Shown here in pieces: positions 33,421 to 44,720 of a DNA stretch of 64,000 bases. The stretch comes from Phascolarctos cinereus (taxonomy: Eukaryota > Chordata > Mammalia > Diprotodontia > Phascolarctidae). The DNA lies in contig NW_018344215.1 of assembly GCF_002099425.1 (NCBI RefSeq), positions 2,333,001 through 2,397,000 of the forward strand, read 5' to 3'. The position numbers and the translations under genes are program-made. Each line of letters begins with the position of its first letter. Position 1 is the stretch's first letter. The notes beneath the pieces were generated by a model. It was not told the origin of the DNA. It saw only the letters and a list, made by a program, of their open reading frames with translations, and made no database searches.

Positions 33421-33672
33421 TTGTTTTGTTTAGACATCATTCAGTTGTGTCTGACTCTTCATGACCCCATTTGGGGTTTTCTTGACAAAGATACTAGAGT
33501 GGCTTGCCATTTCCTTTTCCAGCTCATTACACAGATGATGAAGCAGAGGCAAACAGGGTTAAGTGACTTGCCCAGAGTCACACAGACAGGGAGTGTCTGA
33601 GGATGGATTTGACATCAGGGAGATGAGTCTTCCTGACTTCAGGTCTGGTGCTCTATCCGTTGTACCACTTAT
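33421..33672 (-). repeat. RTE-tailed tRNA SINE (Mar1-like)
   Basis: Reads cattcagttgtgtctgactc, ttcatgaccccatttggggt, gccatttccttttccagctc, agagtcacacagacagggag and ends gttgtaccactta. Confidence 0.85.
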
Positions 33673-33894
33673 ACTGACTTATCTTAAGTAGCCAATTGTA
33701 GAATAAGTGCCTCAATATCTTATATTCTATACCCCTAAGAGTTCACATGCTGAAGATATCACAAGTCCTTGATATACTGACTGAGCTACAAGCCACATGA
33801 GAGATCCTATGTCCTTTGGACATTTCAAGCCTATGAGGTACAAACCGAAGGGTGAACTAGATGGAGACTGCTTGGAAAGGCCATTCCCAGTTAG

Positions 33895-33980
33895 GACATG
33901 CGGGTAAATCAGGGAAGCTCTCCTGGAGGAGGTGTTATTTAAATTTGGCTTTAAAAGAATGAGAGGCACATAGAAAGCCA
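33895..33980 (-). repeat. L2 fragment
   Basis: Reads cagggaagctctcctggagg and aggtgttatttaaatttggc, matching the reversed L2 region near its end. Confidence 0.5.
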
Positions 33981-34104
33981 AAGAATCACTGCTGCTTCCT
34001 CATGTTCACTCTTGCTCCAACTTAAACTCAGTGGATGCCAGACTAAAGAAAGCGGACTGAAATCCTTCAGAAATCTGTAAGTGCCATATCTTTTGAACCA
34101 TTCA

Positions 34105-34560
34105 AACAATAAGTAATTATAAAGTTCCTACTATGTGTCGCATTAGAAAAGAGAGAGACACAAAAGTAAAAGAGATCATGCTCACATGTGTCTTACAGTC
34201 TAACTGGGAAACCTCTAAGTGCTTTCAAAACAGCACAAGGTCATTGTGGTAGGAGTTACTGGCAGCTCCAGAGGCGTCGGTCAGGAAAGGCTTCATGTAG
34301 AAGGTGGCTTTAGGGGTAGCTGAACCTTGAATGAAACGAGGAATTATTAAAAAGGAGATGAGTAAGGAGAGCATCATAGGCATGAGGAAGAAAGCTTGTG
34401 CAAAGATATCGAGTTAGGAGACAAAGTGGAGAAATGACCAGTTTGACTGCACCTCTGTCCACATGAAGGGGGATTAGAGTAATAAGGTTGGACAGGTAGA
34501 TCAGGGCCAGATGAGGAAGGACTTTTATGTGCCAGACAGAGGACCATAAACTTCCAGAAA
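34105..34560 (-). repeat. L2 LINE, 3-prime part
   Basis: Reads aagtaattataaagttccta, catgctcacatgtgtcttac, aaaggcttcatgtagaaggt, agagcatcataggcatgagg and gatgaggaaggacttttatg in reversed L2 order. The minus-strand frames here are relics. Confidence 0.75.
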
Positions 34561-34769
34561 GTAGGAAATAAATCCTAAATGCTTTAGCATTCTTTCTTGG
34601 ATGCAGCCTATGACTTTGCATAGAGCAGATTCCCGATGAACATGTGTTAATGGATATTTGGGCAACAACCTCCAGGCCTTCCAAAGGGGTCTGAGCTGAA
34701 CTACAGTCATCAACAGCCATGAGGGCTTCAATAAATTAGGGCTGGCTGCTGTGAAACACTGAGGCAGGA

Positions 34770-34995
34770 TGGTATGGTAGGTGGAGCAATGGATAGACAT
34801 AATCAGAAATGTCTGGATTTATATTGGCCTGGAACACTTAATCTCTGTGTGAACCTGGGCAAATCACCTAACCACCCTCCACCTCCATTCCCTCATCTGT
34901 AAAATGGGAATAATAAAAGTACCTAGATGGCAGGGTTGATGTGAGGGTCCAATGTAATGGGGTAAGGGAAGTATTGGGCAAACCTTAATGCTTCA
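34770..34995 (+). repeat. tRNA/CORE SINE with L2-like tail
   Basis: Reads ggtaggtggagcaatggata, ctgtgtgaacctgggcaaat, tcatctgtaaaatgggaata and gggcaaaccttaatgctt. Confidence 0.75.
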
Positions 34996-35014
34996 GATCA
35001 ACCTAAGCTACCAT

Positions 35015-35180
35015 TAGCAGAAGGAGCATGGAACTTGGAATCAGACAGCTGAGTTTGAATTCTAAGATCTGTGACGTGCTGCCTGTGAGACCTTGAATAA
35101 GTCACTAAGGTCCTCTTATAATGTTGGACCCAGATTAGGTAATCTATAAGGACCCTTCTAGCTCTAAGTGTATGAACTAT
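35015..35180 (+). repeat. tRNA/CORE SINE with L3-like tail
   Basis: Reads agcatggaacttggaatcag, gagtttgaattctaagatct, accttgaataagtcactaag and ggacccttctagctctaagt. Confidence 0.75.
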
Positions 35181-35634
35181 GAGCAAGAAGCCATATGAGA
35201 CAAAAAAGACCACGTATGGTGGGACATGTGCCCCATACCACATCTTGGTCATTACGAAAGCTCAGAGACCTTGACTTTCTTCTTATTTGTCCCTTTGTAT
35301 ATCTTCACTCTTAGGATGGGTTGGAGAAACTATAGAGATTTACCTGAGAGAAGAGAAAGGGGAGTGGGATGTGGCAGACGTGAGTCTTCAAATACTGGAT
35401 GGGCTCCCAACTGGAAGCCAGACTGGCCTCCTTATGCTTGGTCTCAGTGGACAGAGCTAGAACCCGAGATTGGGGAAGGGAGAGGATACCAGGCAGAGCT
35501 GCACTAGGCAAAGTGAGATCTGATTTTGAGAGAGCCTACAAACAATAAGGGCTATAGGGCTTGCTTCGGTGGGAGGTTTTAAGGTGAGTCTGAATAACTG
35601 TTTGTTTAATATTCAAGAGAGGAGAGATTCTAGA
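35181..35634. other. Unique sequence
   Basis: Two short frames on opposite strands (93 and 66 codons) are unrecognised. No repeat recognised. Confidence 0.3.
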
Positions 35635-35872
35635 GTGATAATTCACAATCTTTTCTATGTCATGGCACCCTTTGGTAGTTAGGTGAAAACTGTAAGCCTA
35701 ATTGCAGAACAAGAGTTTTGAATAATTGAGGGAAATGCTAAATTCCAGCTAGAAGTCAGTGAAAATAAGGATTATTTTTTCCCCTATCCAAGTTCCTAGA
35801 ACTCTAGAAATCAGTCCACAAAGCTCTTAGAGTTCTATGGAGCCCAGATTAAAAACACCGGCACTAGATGGT
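35635..35872. mobile_element. Possible old DNA transposon (hAT-like MITE)
   Basis: The left part reads aattcacaatcttttctatg with tcatggcaccctttggtagt, and the right part agcccagattaaaaacaccg. I recall a mammalian repeat of the type ttctcaaccttttttgtgtc ... gttaagaacccctg with inverted ends, which this resembles. Ends are too worn to prove inverted repeats. Confidence 0.45.
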
Positions 35873-36059
35873 CTCGGAAGTGCCTCCTTACTCTGAGATC
35901 CAGGATTTCTGTGAAGAAAATTCTTCCTCGTTCTGACTAAGTGGTCAAGGTTGACACATGCTGACCAGGAATGGCTGGTAAATAAGGTCTGCCTATGTGG
36001 AAGTGTCACCACATGGTTGAGGAGGGCCATCTTGGAAGAGCTTTTGGCTTATTAGGGCC
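35873..36059. other. Unassigned sequence
   Basis: A 67-codon minus-strand frame is unrecognised. Confidence 0.3.
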
Positions 36060-36620
36060 CAAATATGCCACTGAACACGAGCCACTCCAAAGCTGTTTAA
36101 ATCTGGTTCACATGCCATGAATTGTTAGAAACTTCAAATACCTAAAACATGAGATGCTTTTTCTTGACATTGAATAGATGTTTCATTCCCCTGAAGCTGA
36201 AACTCTGTTAAATTTCACCCCCTGCTGAATTACCCAAAATCCCTGGCCTTGTCAAGCTCCTTCAGAAAGGCAGGGGAAAAATCAACAGGAAAAAGAGCAG
36301 AAATCCATAAGCACATGCCCAAATATTGAAAAATACTTGTAACGGCCTGTTTTGCCATTTATTGGGTGGCATTAAACCCAGCTGACAAGAACTCGAGTGA
36401 ATCAATAGGTGGCATTTAGCTAATACGTTATTTTTTTTTTAACCAAGAAAATCCATTGTGTTCCATTCTTTTCTATCCTTACAGGCAGATTCCTTATGAA
36501 AACAAGGTAGTAGGTAATGGCTTCCTTGGGAAAATGTTTTCCTGAAGCACAGGTGGGGACCTTGAAGCAAAGGCTGCTTTTGTTTTAAGGAACTTTCTGC
36601 TTTAAAAATGTCAATTGGAA
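36060..36620. other. Unique sequence, candidate conserved non-coding element
   Basis: No repeat found. The stretch with tgacattgaatagatgtttc, ccatttattgggtggcatta and agctgacaagaactcgagtg has the look of constrained non-coding DNA. No frame of note. Confidence 0.35.
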
Positions 36621-37189
36621 GAAGCTAATAGATAATTGCAGGAAAGGAGCTGTCTGCTCTGAACTTGAAGGGTGACCAGTGTGCCAGACTGAATTATTCT
36701 GTTTTTTCGCTGATGGGAAGAACTGTTTAATGGTGCCTGACAGCTCCTTTTATTCCTTCCTTGCTTGGAGAGGAGGGACAGACAGGTAGCTAGGTATCTG
36801 ACTGATTCTGTGGGAATGGGGCCCAGAACCCCCAAGAAGGCTGCCATGAGCCCAGCAGGCTTCCCAGCTGGCTGTATGCCAGGGACCTGAGATTTTTGAA
36901 ATGGAAGAATGCTCGTCTTCTGGAGTGTCCAGAGGCAATGAAGGCCAAGTGGGAAGATGCTTTTCTGAGGTTAATCTCAGCCAGAGACAGGAGGCTGTAG
37001 CATGGATTCTGGGCTGAGGGGACCTAGCTAGGTTCTCTGCTGGGCACTTAGAGCCCTTTGTACTGGGGTCCAACCTCACTTCCCAGGCTACTTCGACTTG
37101 ATTCTCCCTCATGCATACCTTAGCTAGGCTCCTGCCATGTCTCACTTGGCATGTTCCATTTCTCATCACTATTCCTTTGCATGCGTGAT
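36621..37189. other. Unique sequence with the longest frame of the window
   Basis: A minus-strand frame of 151 codons runs 36750-37205. It begins MLYHHHHACKG within the edge of an L2 fragment and shows no domain, signal peptide or membrane segment. I regard it as a chance frame in GC-richer DNA. Confidence 0.3.
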
Positions 37190-37320
37190 GGTGGTGATAA
37201 AGCATTTATTACTTGCTTGCTATATGCCAAGTGAAATACTTAGCACTGCTGATGAGTACATGCAAGCTGGCTAGCCCTTGTCCTCAAGGGGCCTGTGTTC
37301 TAGGGTGGGAAGACAAGGCA
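37190..37320 (-). repeat. L2 3-prime end fragment
   Basis: Reads gataaagcatttattacttg, cttgctatatgccaagtgaa and ccttgtcctcaaggggcctg, the reversed L2 end. Confidence 0.7.
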
Positions 37321-37489
37321 TGAATGGAGCTGGAGGAGCAGGACTGTTGGTTTGGGAATGGATGGGCAGGGACAGAGCAGCTGAGTTTGGGGAAAGATGT
37401 GGTAAAGCAGCCGTCAGAGCTTAGCTGTGGCAGGGGCAGTGGCCGAGCTGCTGGTGGGAGGGGCATAAGGAGGATGGCCGGCCTGGAAC

Positions 37490-37850
37490 AAGTATGGCTT
37501 GAACTACATGTCCATCTCACCTCTGCCTCTTGGAATCCTGGGGCATTTCCAAGCTCAGCTCAAGCACCATGTCTTACATAAGGGCCTTCCTGAACCCTTC
37601 TGAATGCTGTTTCCCACTCCCGCCCAGTTTTTTGGACCCTTCCCCTCAATTATGTTGTATTTTGTGTGTCTTTTTATTTGTACATGTATTTCTTTTTATA
37701 TGCACGTTCCCCCTCCCTCCCCCACCATGTGAATTTCTTAGAGGCTGAGATGATTTCACTTTTATCTCTATTATATCCAGAGCCTATTCTAGCACCTGAC
37801 AGTAACAGGTACTTAATAAATGCCTATTTGATTAACTAATTCCAGTTGAG
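37490..37850 (+). repeat. L2 LINE 3-prime end
   Basis: Reads tcacctctgcctcttggaat, atttccaagctcagctcaag, aagggccttcctgaaccctt and aggtacttaataaatgccta. Well preserved. Confidence 0.85.
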
Positions 37851-38019
37851 TCCTGTTGATCTGAGTGTCAATGAAATGGGAGTTTCTTAATTTGCAAAAA
37901 CTTGCAATTCAGATTAGAGATTGGATGGTTTTCTTTTAAATCCAAGCCTAATTACCTAACCCTTATATATTATTTCTGAACTTAAATTTTCTCATTTGTC
38001 TTATAGATGAACTCAATTA

Positions 38020-38200
38020 GAACAATATTTACACTTATTCAGAGCTCTGAACAAAGCACTTTACTCATATTGCACCACTTAAACCTCACAAAAATAACTG
38101 TAGAAAGATTCTATTTTTATCTCTGTTTCATAGATGAAGAAACTGAGTCTCACAGAGGCTGAGAGACTTGTGCAAAGTCATGTGGGCAGCAAATGTCTAT
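38020..38200 (-). repeat. CORE SINE (MIR/THER type)
   Basis: Reads acaatatttacacttattca, ttaaacctcacaaaaataac and atagatgaagaaactgagtc in reversed order. Confidence 0.65.
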
Positions 38201-38204
38201 GCTG

Positions 38205-38435
38205 AGAGCTCTGGACCTGGAATCAGGAAGAGCTAAGTTCAAATCCATCTTCAGACACTGTCCAAGTGACCTGGGCAAGTCAGCCTACCTGTCTCTGCCT
38301 CATTTTCCTCATCTATGAAATGGGGATAATAATAGAACCTACCTTCCATATTGTGAGGGCAAAAGTAGAGAATATTTATAATGCACTTAGCAAACCTCAA
38401 AGTACTATGTAAATATCAGCTAATATCATTATTAA
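38205..38435 (+). repeat. CORE SINE with L2-like tail
   Basis: Reads gagagctctggacctggaat, caagtgacctgggcaagtca, tcatctatgaaatggggata and aacctcaaagtactatgtaa. It lies back to back with the reversed SINE before it. Confidence 0.75.
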
Positions 38436-38935
38436 TTATTCAGAAGGCCACACTGCCTTCCAAGTCTACTCTCCAGGTATAGAGTAAATATCTCTAGGGA
38501 AAAGAGAAAGCAAATGCCAAGATCAGGTGTTTGATTTGGTAGCAGCCTCGGATGAAGGGAGTATGGGTAGGGGTGGGGGAAGACAATTAGGTATCTGATG
38601 AGTCAAATCACTGACTCCAAAAGGCTCGTGAAACCCGGGGACCAGAAAGGTACAGGAAAATCAGTACCTAGAAGAGTACTTAGTCAATATATCATGACTG
38701 TGACACCTCAGGCTAGAATTTCCATATTTTGATGTGGGGATAACCAGTTTATCATTGATAGTCTTAAGGAATTTTTTTTTTGCATTTGGCTCAGGAAGGG
38801 CCAGTCATCCTTACACAACTAGTAAATACCCAAGGTGAGACTTCAACCCTGTTGTTCCTGAATCTAAGAGCAATGCTCTATGCTGAATGTCACATCACCT
38901 CTATATCACTAAACAGGGAGAACTAAACAGTAGCA
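38436..38935. other. Mostly unassigned sequence
   Basis: The part 38790-38900 may be a worn reversed SINE (ccttacacaactagtaaata, ctgaatctaagagcaatgct). No gene. Confidence 0.3.
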
Positions 38936-38939
38936 GTAG

Positions 38940-39310
38940 ATGAAAGCCAGAGGACAAAGAGGAATTTGTCTGAATTGTTTCTTAGCGAGGGCTTAGGAAG
39001 CCCCAGGAAGCTAGGGTTGTCACACCAAATAAGTTTAGACTTAGTCTGCTCGGCCCCAGAGGACAAGCCTGGAAGTAATGGATGGAAGGTGAAGAAAAGC
39101 AAATTTAGATTTAATGAAGAGAAAAACTTAGACTCATTACATCTGCTCCAGAATGCAATGGATTCAGGAGGCCTCACTGGAGGCCTTCAAGAAAAACTGG
39201 ATAACCACTTGCTAGGTGTGGTATAAAGGGAATTCTTGGTCAGGTAAGAGTTGGAAGGACCAGGTTTAATGTCCCTTCTGACCCTGAAATTCTATGAGCC
39301 TTTCATTCTA
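38940..39310 (+). repeat. L3 (CR1-type) LINE 3-prime end
   Basis: Reads tcggccccagaggacaagcc, taatggatggaaggtgaaga, gaggccttcaagaaaaactg, ataaccacttgctaggtgtg and tgtcccttctgaccctgaaa, followed by attctatgag. This is the forward L3 end and the longest L3 copy here. Frames on both strands through it are relics. Confidence 0.8.
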
Positions 39311-39859
39311 GATCTATTGCTATATTCAGTAATATTAGCTAAGCATATATTTATTAAGTAAAATACAGAACTGGTTCTCATTTAACCTTGCAGTGAATCA
39401 TATAGAATGGTGCTCTCCAATATGAATATATGCATGCCCTTTTCTTAACACACACCAATATGACAGCCTTGAGGAAACAGTAACAAGGAATGAGAAGAAA
39501 TAGATTTCTGGATTTAGAGGGAAAACAAAGCAAAACTCATCCCAAAGCTTGTATATTCTACTCATAAAAGAGACATACCACCAATATATGGCAGAATGTT
39601 CAACTCATGTCCAATGACTAGACATTCTTCAGAAACTAACTGTAACTAATTTGAAAAGTTTGGTTATATAGTTTCCCTGTGATAACTGGTAAGGTCTACT
39701 ATGGGACAGGCCCCATGGCACCAGAAAAAAAAAGCTGCAGAAGGTGGCTTGCCTTTGAGGAGATACTAAACTCAAAAAAGCAGACAGAAGAGCTACAGTG
39801 TCTTTGTTATTGCCTCAACATGCACTTTCCAAGAAATCCCTAAATCCCTCCCCCTCTCC
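39311..39859. other. Unique sequence
   Basis: No repeat or gene recognised. Confidence 0.35.
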
Positions 39860-39957
39860 AAAGACACAGACACAGACACAGACACACAGACACACAGACA
39901 CACAGACACACACATGCACACCCATGCACATGCGTATACACACGCACACACACATAT

Positions 39958-39997
<40 letters not shown>
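39860..39997. repeat. Compound (CA)n microsatellite
   Basis: ACACAG units at the left pass into mixed CACATGCA/CGCATGTA-like units and end in about 18 pure CA units at 39960-39996. All frames across it are artefacts. Confidence 0.95.
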
Positions 39998-39998
<1 letters not shown>

Positions 39999-40091
39999 GT
40001 AGACTGCCCTGAAACAGTTAACCATCACTACCTACTAGGGATGCTAGCTTGTTTCTTCATGCATCTTCATTTTTGCAATCGTTGATAGTGG

Positions 40092-40325
40092 CTCACACTG
40101 ACATTCCTAAAGGTTTTCAGAACACTTTACATTTTCTCACGTGATCCCCTAAATAACCCTGTGAATTAGGATGTTATTATTCCTATTTTACAGATCAGGA
40201 AACTAACCTTAGAAGTTGGATGACTTACCCAAGGTCACATATGGAGTAAATGTCAGAGGTGGCATTGAAGCTTCAGCTGTTTCTTGCTCTAAGACCTGGG
40301 TCTACCCTTGGCACTGTGCTGTCCC
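40092..40325 (-). repeat. CORE SINE (MIR/THER type)
   Basis: Reads gttttcagaacactttacat, tttacagatcaggaaactaa, gacttacccaaggtcacata and cttggcactgtgctgtccc in reversed order. Confidence 0.7.
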
Positions 40326-40391
40326 CTCTAACAGAAAGGCAAGGCTAGTTCTTTCTTTTTGATGCTATGGAACCAGCACTAAGTGTTAATG

Positions 40392-41715
40392 TCAGTCAAT
40401 AAACATTTATTAAGCGCTGACTGTGTGCCAAGCACTGTTCTAAGTACCAGGCATGAGAAGAATTTGTAAAAGTCAGTCCCTGCTCTGAAGGAGCTTATAA
40501 TCTAATAAGGCAGACAACATGCAAGCACATATATAGAAAGCAAATTACCTACAGGATAATTAGGAAATAATGAAAAGAGGGAAAATAGTAGGATTAGGGG
40601 CTTTGGAAGGCTTTCAGTAAAAGACAGAAAGTTAGCTGGGACTGAAACGAAGCCATGCAAAGCCCTAGCGATGAGGAGGGAGAGCAGTCCAGTTATGGAG
40701 GTCAGCCAGAGAAAATACCCTGAGTCAAGAGATAGAACATCTTGGTCATGGAACAGCCAGGAGGTCAGTGTCACTGGGCTGGAGAGTACACATTGGGGAG
40801 TAAGGTACAAGAACACTGGAAAGGTAGGAGGCGGCTAGGTTATAAAGGGCTTTGAATGACAAACAACCGTTTGTCATTGGTCCTGGAGGCAAAAGGGAGC
40901 CATTGGAGGATGAGTATGTATACGTGTATGTGTGTGCGTGTAGAGGTAACACGATTGGACCTGTACGTTAGGAACATTACTTTAGTGCCTAAATGGAGAA
41001 CGGATTGGAATGGGGATAGCCTTGAAGCAGACTCGCCAGCAGGCTATTTGTTATAAGAGTCCAAACATGAGGTGATGAGGCCCCACCAAGGTGGTGGTAG
41101 TGTTGGAGGAGATAAGGGACAATATTCGAGAGATGCTATGGAAGTGAAATTGACAGGCCTTGACAACAGCTTGGACGTAGTGGGGTGTGATAGATAGTTG
41201 AGTCCAGGATGAATCCTGGGTTGTGAGGCTGAGGCATTGGAAGGAAGATGGCCTTTATATTAATAGGGAAGGTAAAGGCTGGCTTTAGAGGGGAAAAGAA
41301 TGAGTTCTGTTTTGGAAATATTTAATTTAAGATGTCTACTGTACATCCTGTTTGAGATGTCTGAAAGGCAATTGGAGATGTGAAATTGAAAATCAACAGA
41401 GAGTTTGAGTCAAGAGAAGCAGATTTGAAAATCATCAACATAAAAATGATAATTAAATGGGAGCTGATGAGATCACTAAGTGAAGTAGTATAGATGGGGA
41501 AGAGAAGAGGGTCCTGGACAGAATACTGTGGAACACGTACAGTAGTAGGTCATGCTGTGGAAGAAGATCCAGTGAAGGAGACTGGGCCAGAGCAGCCAAA
41601 CAGGTTTGAGGAAAACCAGGTATCCAAAAATCTAAAAGAGAGGATCAAGTAAAAGAGAGTGACGAAGAGTATCAGAGGCTGCAGAGAGGTCAAGGATAAT
41701 TGCTTATCTTGTTAC
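40392..41715 (-). repeat. L2 LINE with reverse-transcriptase remnant
   Basis: The longest L2 copy in the window, about 1.3 kb, reversed. From the left it shows the 3-prime end (aataaacatttattaagcgc), the region with gaaggagcttataatctaat and then the ORF2 domain. On the minus strand, 41413-41454 encodes NYHFYVDDFQICFS, matching the catalytic YADD block of L2. The start of the palm motif, LDLSAASDT, is at 41669-41698. These pieces lie in different phases, so the frame is broken. Confidence 0.9.
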
Positions 41716-41953
41716 TTCGAGGAAACACATAAGTGCACAAGTCTAGATTTCAAAAGGGGATGGGAGATGTTCATGGGTGATGTTCACCATTGCCTTGAAA
41801 GGCATCACCACCTTACAGCCCTTTGTTAAAAGAATCATTGTTTAGGTATGGGTAGAAGTAGATGACCTAGGCACCTGCCAACCCTAAGATCCTCTGTTTC
41901 TGCCATAGGCAAAGAGAGCTATGAGATAAAAATATTTGATAACTACAAAGGGG
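41716..41953. other. Unassigned sequence
   Basis: It may contain further worn L2 upstream sequence, but no clear motif was found. Confidence 0.3.
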
Positions 41954-41956
41954 GGG

Positions 41957-42033
<77 letters not shown>
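41954..42033. repeat. (GA)n microsatellite, about 34 units
   Basis: A G run and ggagag precede about 67 bases of pure GA. Confidence 0.97.
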
Positions 42034-42034
<1 letters not shown>

Positions 42035-43184
42035 TCTTAGAAAGATAGATGATAGATGAAAGAAATAAAGAAAGAACTGGGGGGGGGTATTCTAAATCCA
42101 TGGCTTTCCCTTATATTCATGTATTAGGGATCCAACTATTTGTCTGCTTGCTAGGACGTATTGAAACAAGTACAACATGTGTTTCTCTGTCATTACTATC
42201 ATTCATTAGGTTGCCAGAGTAACAAGCACTATATGAGCTATGTGATAATCATCGCTTCCATCGCAGCCCTGTGCATGGGGTGGCATAACTGTTAATACTA
42301 CAACGATGCATTATTCAACAAACCGAGCTGGGCTGGGCCTCACAGTGCACAGTTAGGCAGCTTTTCTACTTCTAAAGAACCAGCGGCATTCACTTGACTT
42401 GGGACTTTATATTCCTGTAAAGCTAGGAATTCTACATGAGCATCCTTCAGTGTACAGGCAGGTGGTTTCAGGAAGAGTCCTCAAGTCATGAATTTTATTA
42501 TTCCCTGGACATCCATTATCCCAGAGTAGCATTCACATAGAGACATGTGACCCCAATAGAATGGAAATCATACTTAAGACAGCACATACTTGAAAAGAAT
42601 ATATTTGGAGAAAACCCTATTGAATTATAATATAACAATATTTATAAAATGGAGGGCAATACTAATGAAAAATTACTTGGTTTATTTTTAAAAATAGTAT
42701 TGTTATTTATTTTTACTTCTAAATAGTCATTAATGATTTTAATATTTGACATTATATCTCCAAGGTACCAAAAAAAAGCTGACAAGAGAAACCAGAAGTT
42801 AACATAGGGCCAATATCTTCATCATGGAGGCCTTTCATTGCTTTTATTCCATATTCTATAGTAGGATAAGAAAACAAAAGAGAAAAGAATTGGAAAAATA
42901 ATTGAATATAATACAATGACATGATATGCAGCTCATGCTGCTTGCTCAGCCCCTGTATCCAAAACCTTGGTAAAGTCTGTTAGTTTTTAGAAATGAGTAG
43001 GCTGATATGGGCTGAAGGAAGGATGAACTATGTCAATACACTATGAGACAGTATTTCAAATTGTAGCAGGCAATGATGTATTGAGAGCATATTTCTTGAA
43101 ACACAGCCAATGGAAACAGGTTTTTATCACTGTGAGTCCTCAGGCAATGTCTATTTGCAAGATTTCCTATATTGGTGTAAGAGC
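42034..43184. other. Unique AT-rich sequence
   Basis: No repeat or gene seen over 1.1 kb. A purine-rich stretch with aaagaaagaa follows the GA tract, and a G run lies at 42080-42087. Confidence 0.35.
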
Positions 43185-43219
43185 CACATGCGCATGTGCG
43201 CGCGTGTGCATGTGTTTGT

Positions 43220-43285
<66 letters not shown>

Positions 43286-43286
43286 C
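43185..43286. repeat. Palindrome and (TG)n-(GA)n microsatellite
   Basis: The perfect 14-base palindrome cacatgcgcatgtg (43185-43198) passes into gcgcgtgtgcatgtg and then about 25 TG units (to 43274) and GAGA. The whole is alternating purine-pyrimidine for nearly 90 bases, a Z-DNA-prone layout. Confidence 0.95.
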
Positions 43287-43639
43287 CCTTGTGGCTGAGG
43301 CTCTGTTAGGTCACAAAAAAGGCCCAGGTTTTACTTGGGGGAATTTTTCAGACCCTTATCTCACCGTCCCCACCCAGCAAACTGGGGGAAGGGATATGCC
43401 TTAGTGTACTAAGATTGACTGTCCCTTGTTGGTATGCAATTTATAGTATTACAGAAGAAAAATGTGTTAAAGGGAGGAAAGCACTATAGAAATTCTAGAA
43501 TCAAAATCCTAGAATCAATAATTATTAATCCTATAGAAGTATGAAAATCTCTAGTCTTTTGCAGAACCAAATATAGGGGTTTCCCTGACAATATCACACC
43601 CTGTGAGATCTTTCTTACATTCCTTATTGTTCCATGAAG

Positions 43640-43762
43640 GGGGAAATGGCACCTTTCCTCCCCCCTATCATCTCTCCCTTCTCCCCGCTTTCCTCTCCTC
43701 TTTTCTCTCCTTTCCCTTCTCCATATTCTATCTTGTCTCCTCCTTTCACCTTTCCAGTAGGG
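43640..43762. repeat. Polypyrimidine tract
   Basis: About 120 bases of nearly pure C/T on the plus strand, made of irregular CTCC, TTTCC and TCTCC words. Confidence 0.85.
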
Positions 43763-43819
43763 TTAGTTCCTGAAGTGAAGGTTTAGCAATCAGTGACGTT
43801 TCATAGGGCCACAGGCTTA

Positions 43820-43985
43820 CAAAGATTAATGGAACTTTAGAGACCATTGAGTTCAATCCCTTCATTTCCTAGATAAAGAAACTGAGGTGCAGTAATGTGG
43901 GTTGGCCAGGGTCACACAGATGGTAAATGTTTGAGGAAGGATTTATACCAAGCTCTCCCTAACTCCATATTCAGTCCCACAATTC
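43820..43985 (-). repeat. tRNA/CORE SINE with L3-like tail
   Basis: Reads aatggaactttagagaccat, gataaagaaactgaggtgca and gttggccagggtcacacaga in reversed order. Confidence 0.75.
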
Positions 43986-44289
43986 ACTGAACCAACTAAT
44001 AAAGGGTAAAAGCCCAGCAACAAGAGTAAGGTCCTTCAGAAGTGATTGCCCTGGGTTGCTCATTAGCTCAGCAAGGTCTGAACCCTTTGCAGACATCCAG
44101 GCCTGCATTCCATTCATCTGTGGGATACCTCTACCTTGATATCCTGTCAGCACTTCAGACTCAGCAGGAACCAGTCACCTTCTTGGCCCATAATCCTTTT
44201 CCCCCTGCCTTCCCTGTTTCTTCTACTAGCATCATCATTGTACACATCCCTCTTTGCAACCTCTTTGGTTATTTCGCCCCCTTGGTTTC
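43986..44289. other. Unassigned, possibly L2-related
   Basis: The part 44160-44280 (cagtcaccttcttggcccat) does not match clearly. No gene seen. Confidence 0.3.
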
Positions 44290-44545
44290 CCTGATAGTAC
44301 CTTGACTCTGATTCCTGTGTATTTGTGTTTCTAACAAGAGATAACCATCATCTCTCTATTATCTGAAACCCAAAACTTTCCAGAAGTTTTGTATGAACCC
44401 GTTCTATTGTCTGTAAAATGGGCGGATTATGCTTTTCTCTCAATGGAATAAAAGCCCTTTGAAAACAGGAACCATTTCCTTTTTGGTTTTGTGATTAGCA
44501 TAATGTCTGGCACATAGAAAGTATTCCAATGTTTACTAATTGATC
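44290..44545 (+). repeat. L2 3-prime end, worn
   Basis: Reads aatggaataaaagccctttg, taatgtctggcacatagaaa and aatgtttactaattgatcac. The left border is uncertain. Confidence 0.6.
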
Positions 44546-44554
44546 ACTCATGAT

Positions 44555-44720
44555 TGAGGTGGACATTAGAGGTTATCTATCCAACCCCTTATTTTACAGA
44601 TGCAGAAACTGAGACCCAGAGAGCTAAAGGGCTTTGCCTAAGATGACATTGATAACAGACCTGGGATCTGCACTTGGTTCCTCTAACTCTAAATCTATTG
44701 GTCATCCCACTGCATCATGA
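44555..44720 (-). repeat. tRNA/CORE SINE with L3-like tail
   Basis: Reads acattagaggttatctatcc, acagatgcagaaactgagac and cccagagagctaaagggctt in reversed order. Confidence 0.75.

Noticed and set aside
34310-34720. 136-codon minus-strand frame
   Set aside because: It overlies a reversed L2 copy and is best explained as a relic of that LINE.
36750-37205. 151-codon minus-strand frame, the longest in the window
   Set aside because: No domain, no signal peptide, no splice context, starts in an L2 fragment and lies in GC-richer DNA where chance frames are longer.
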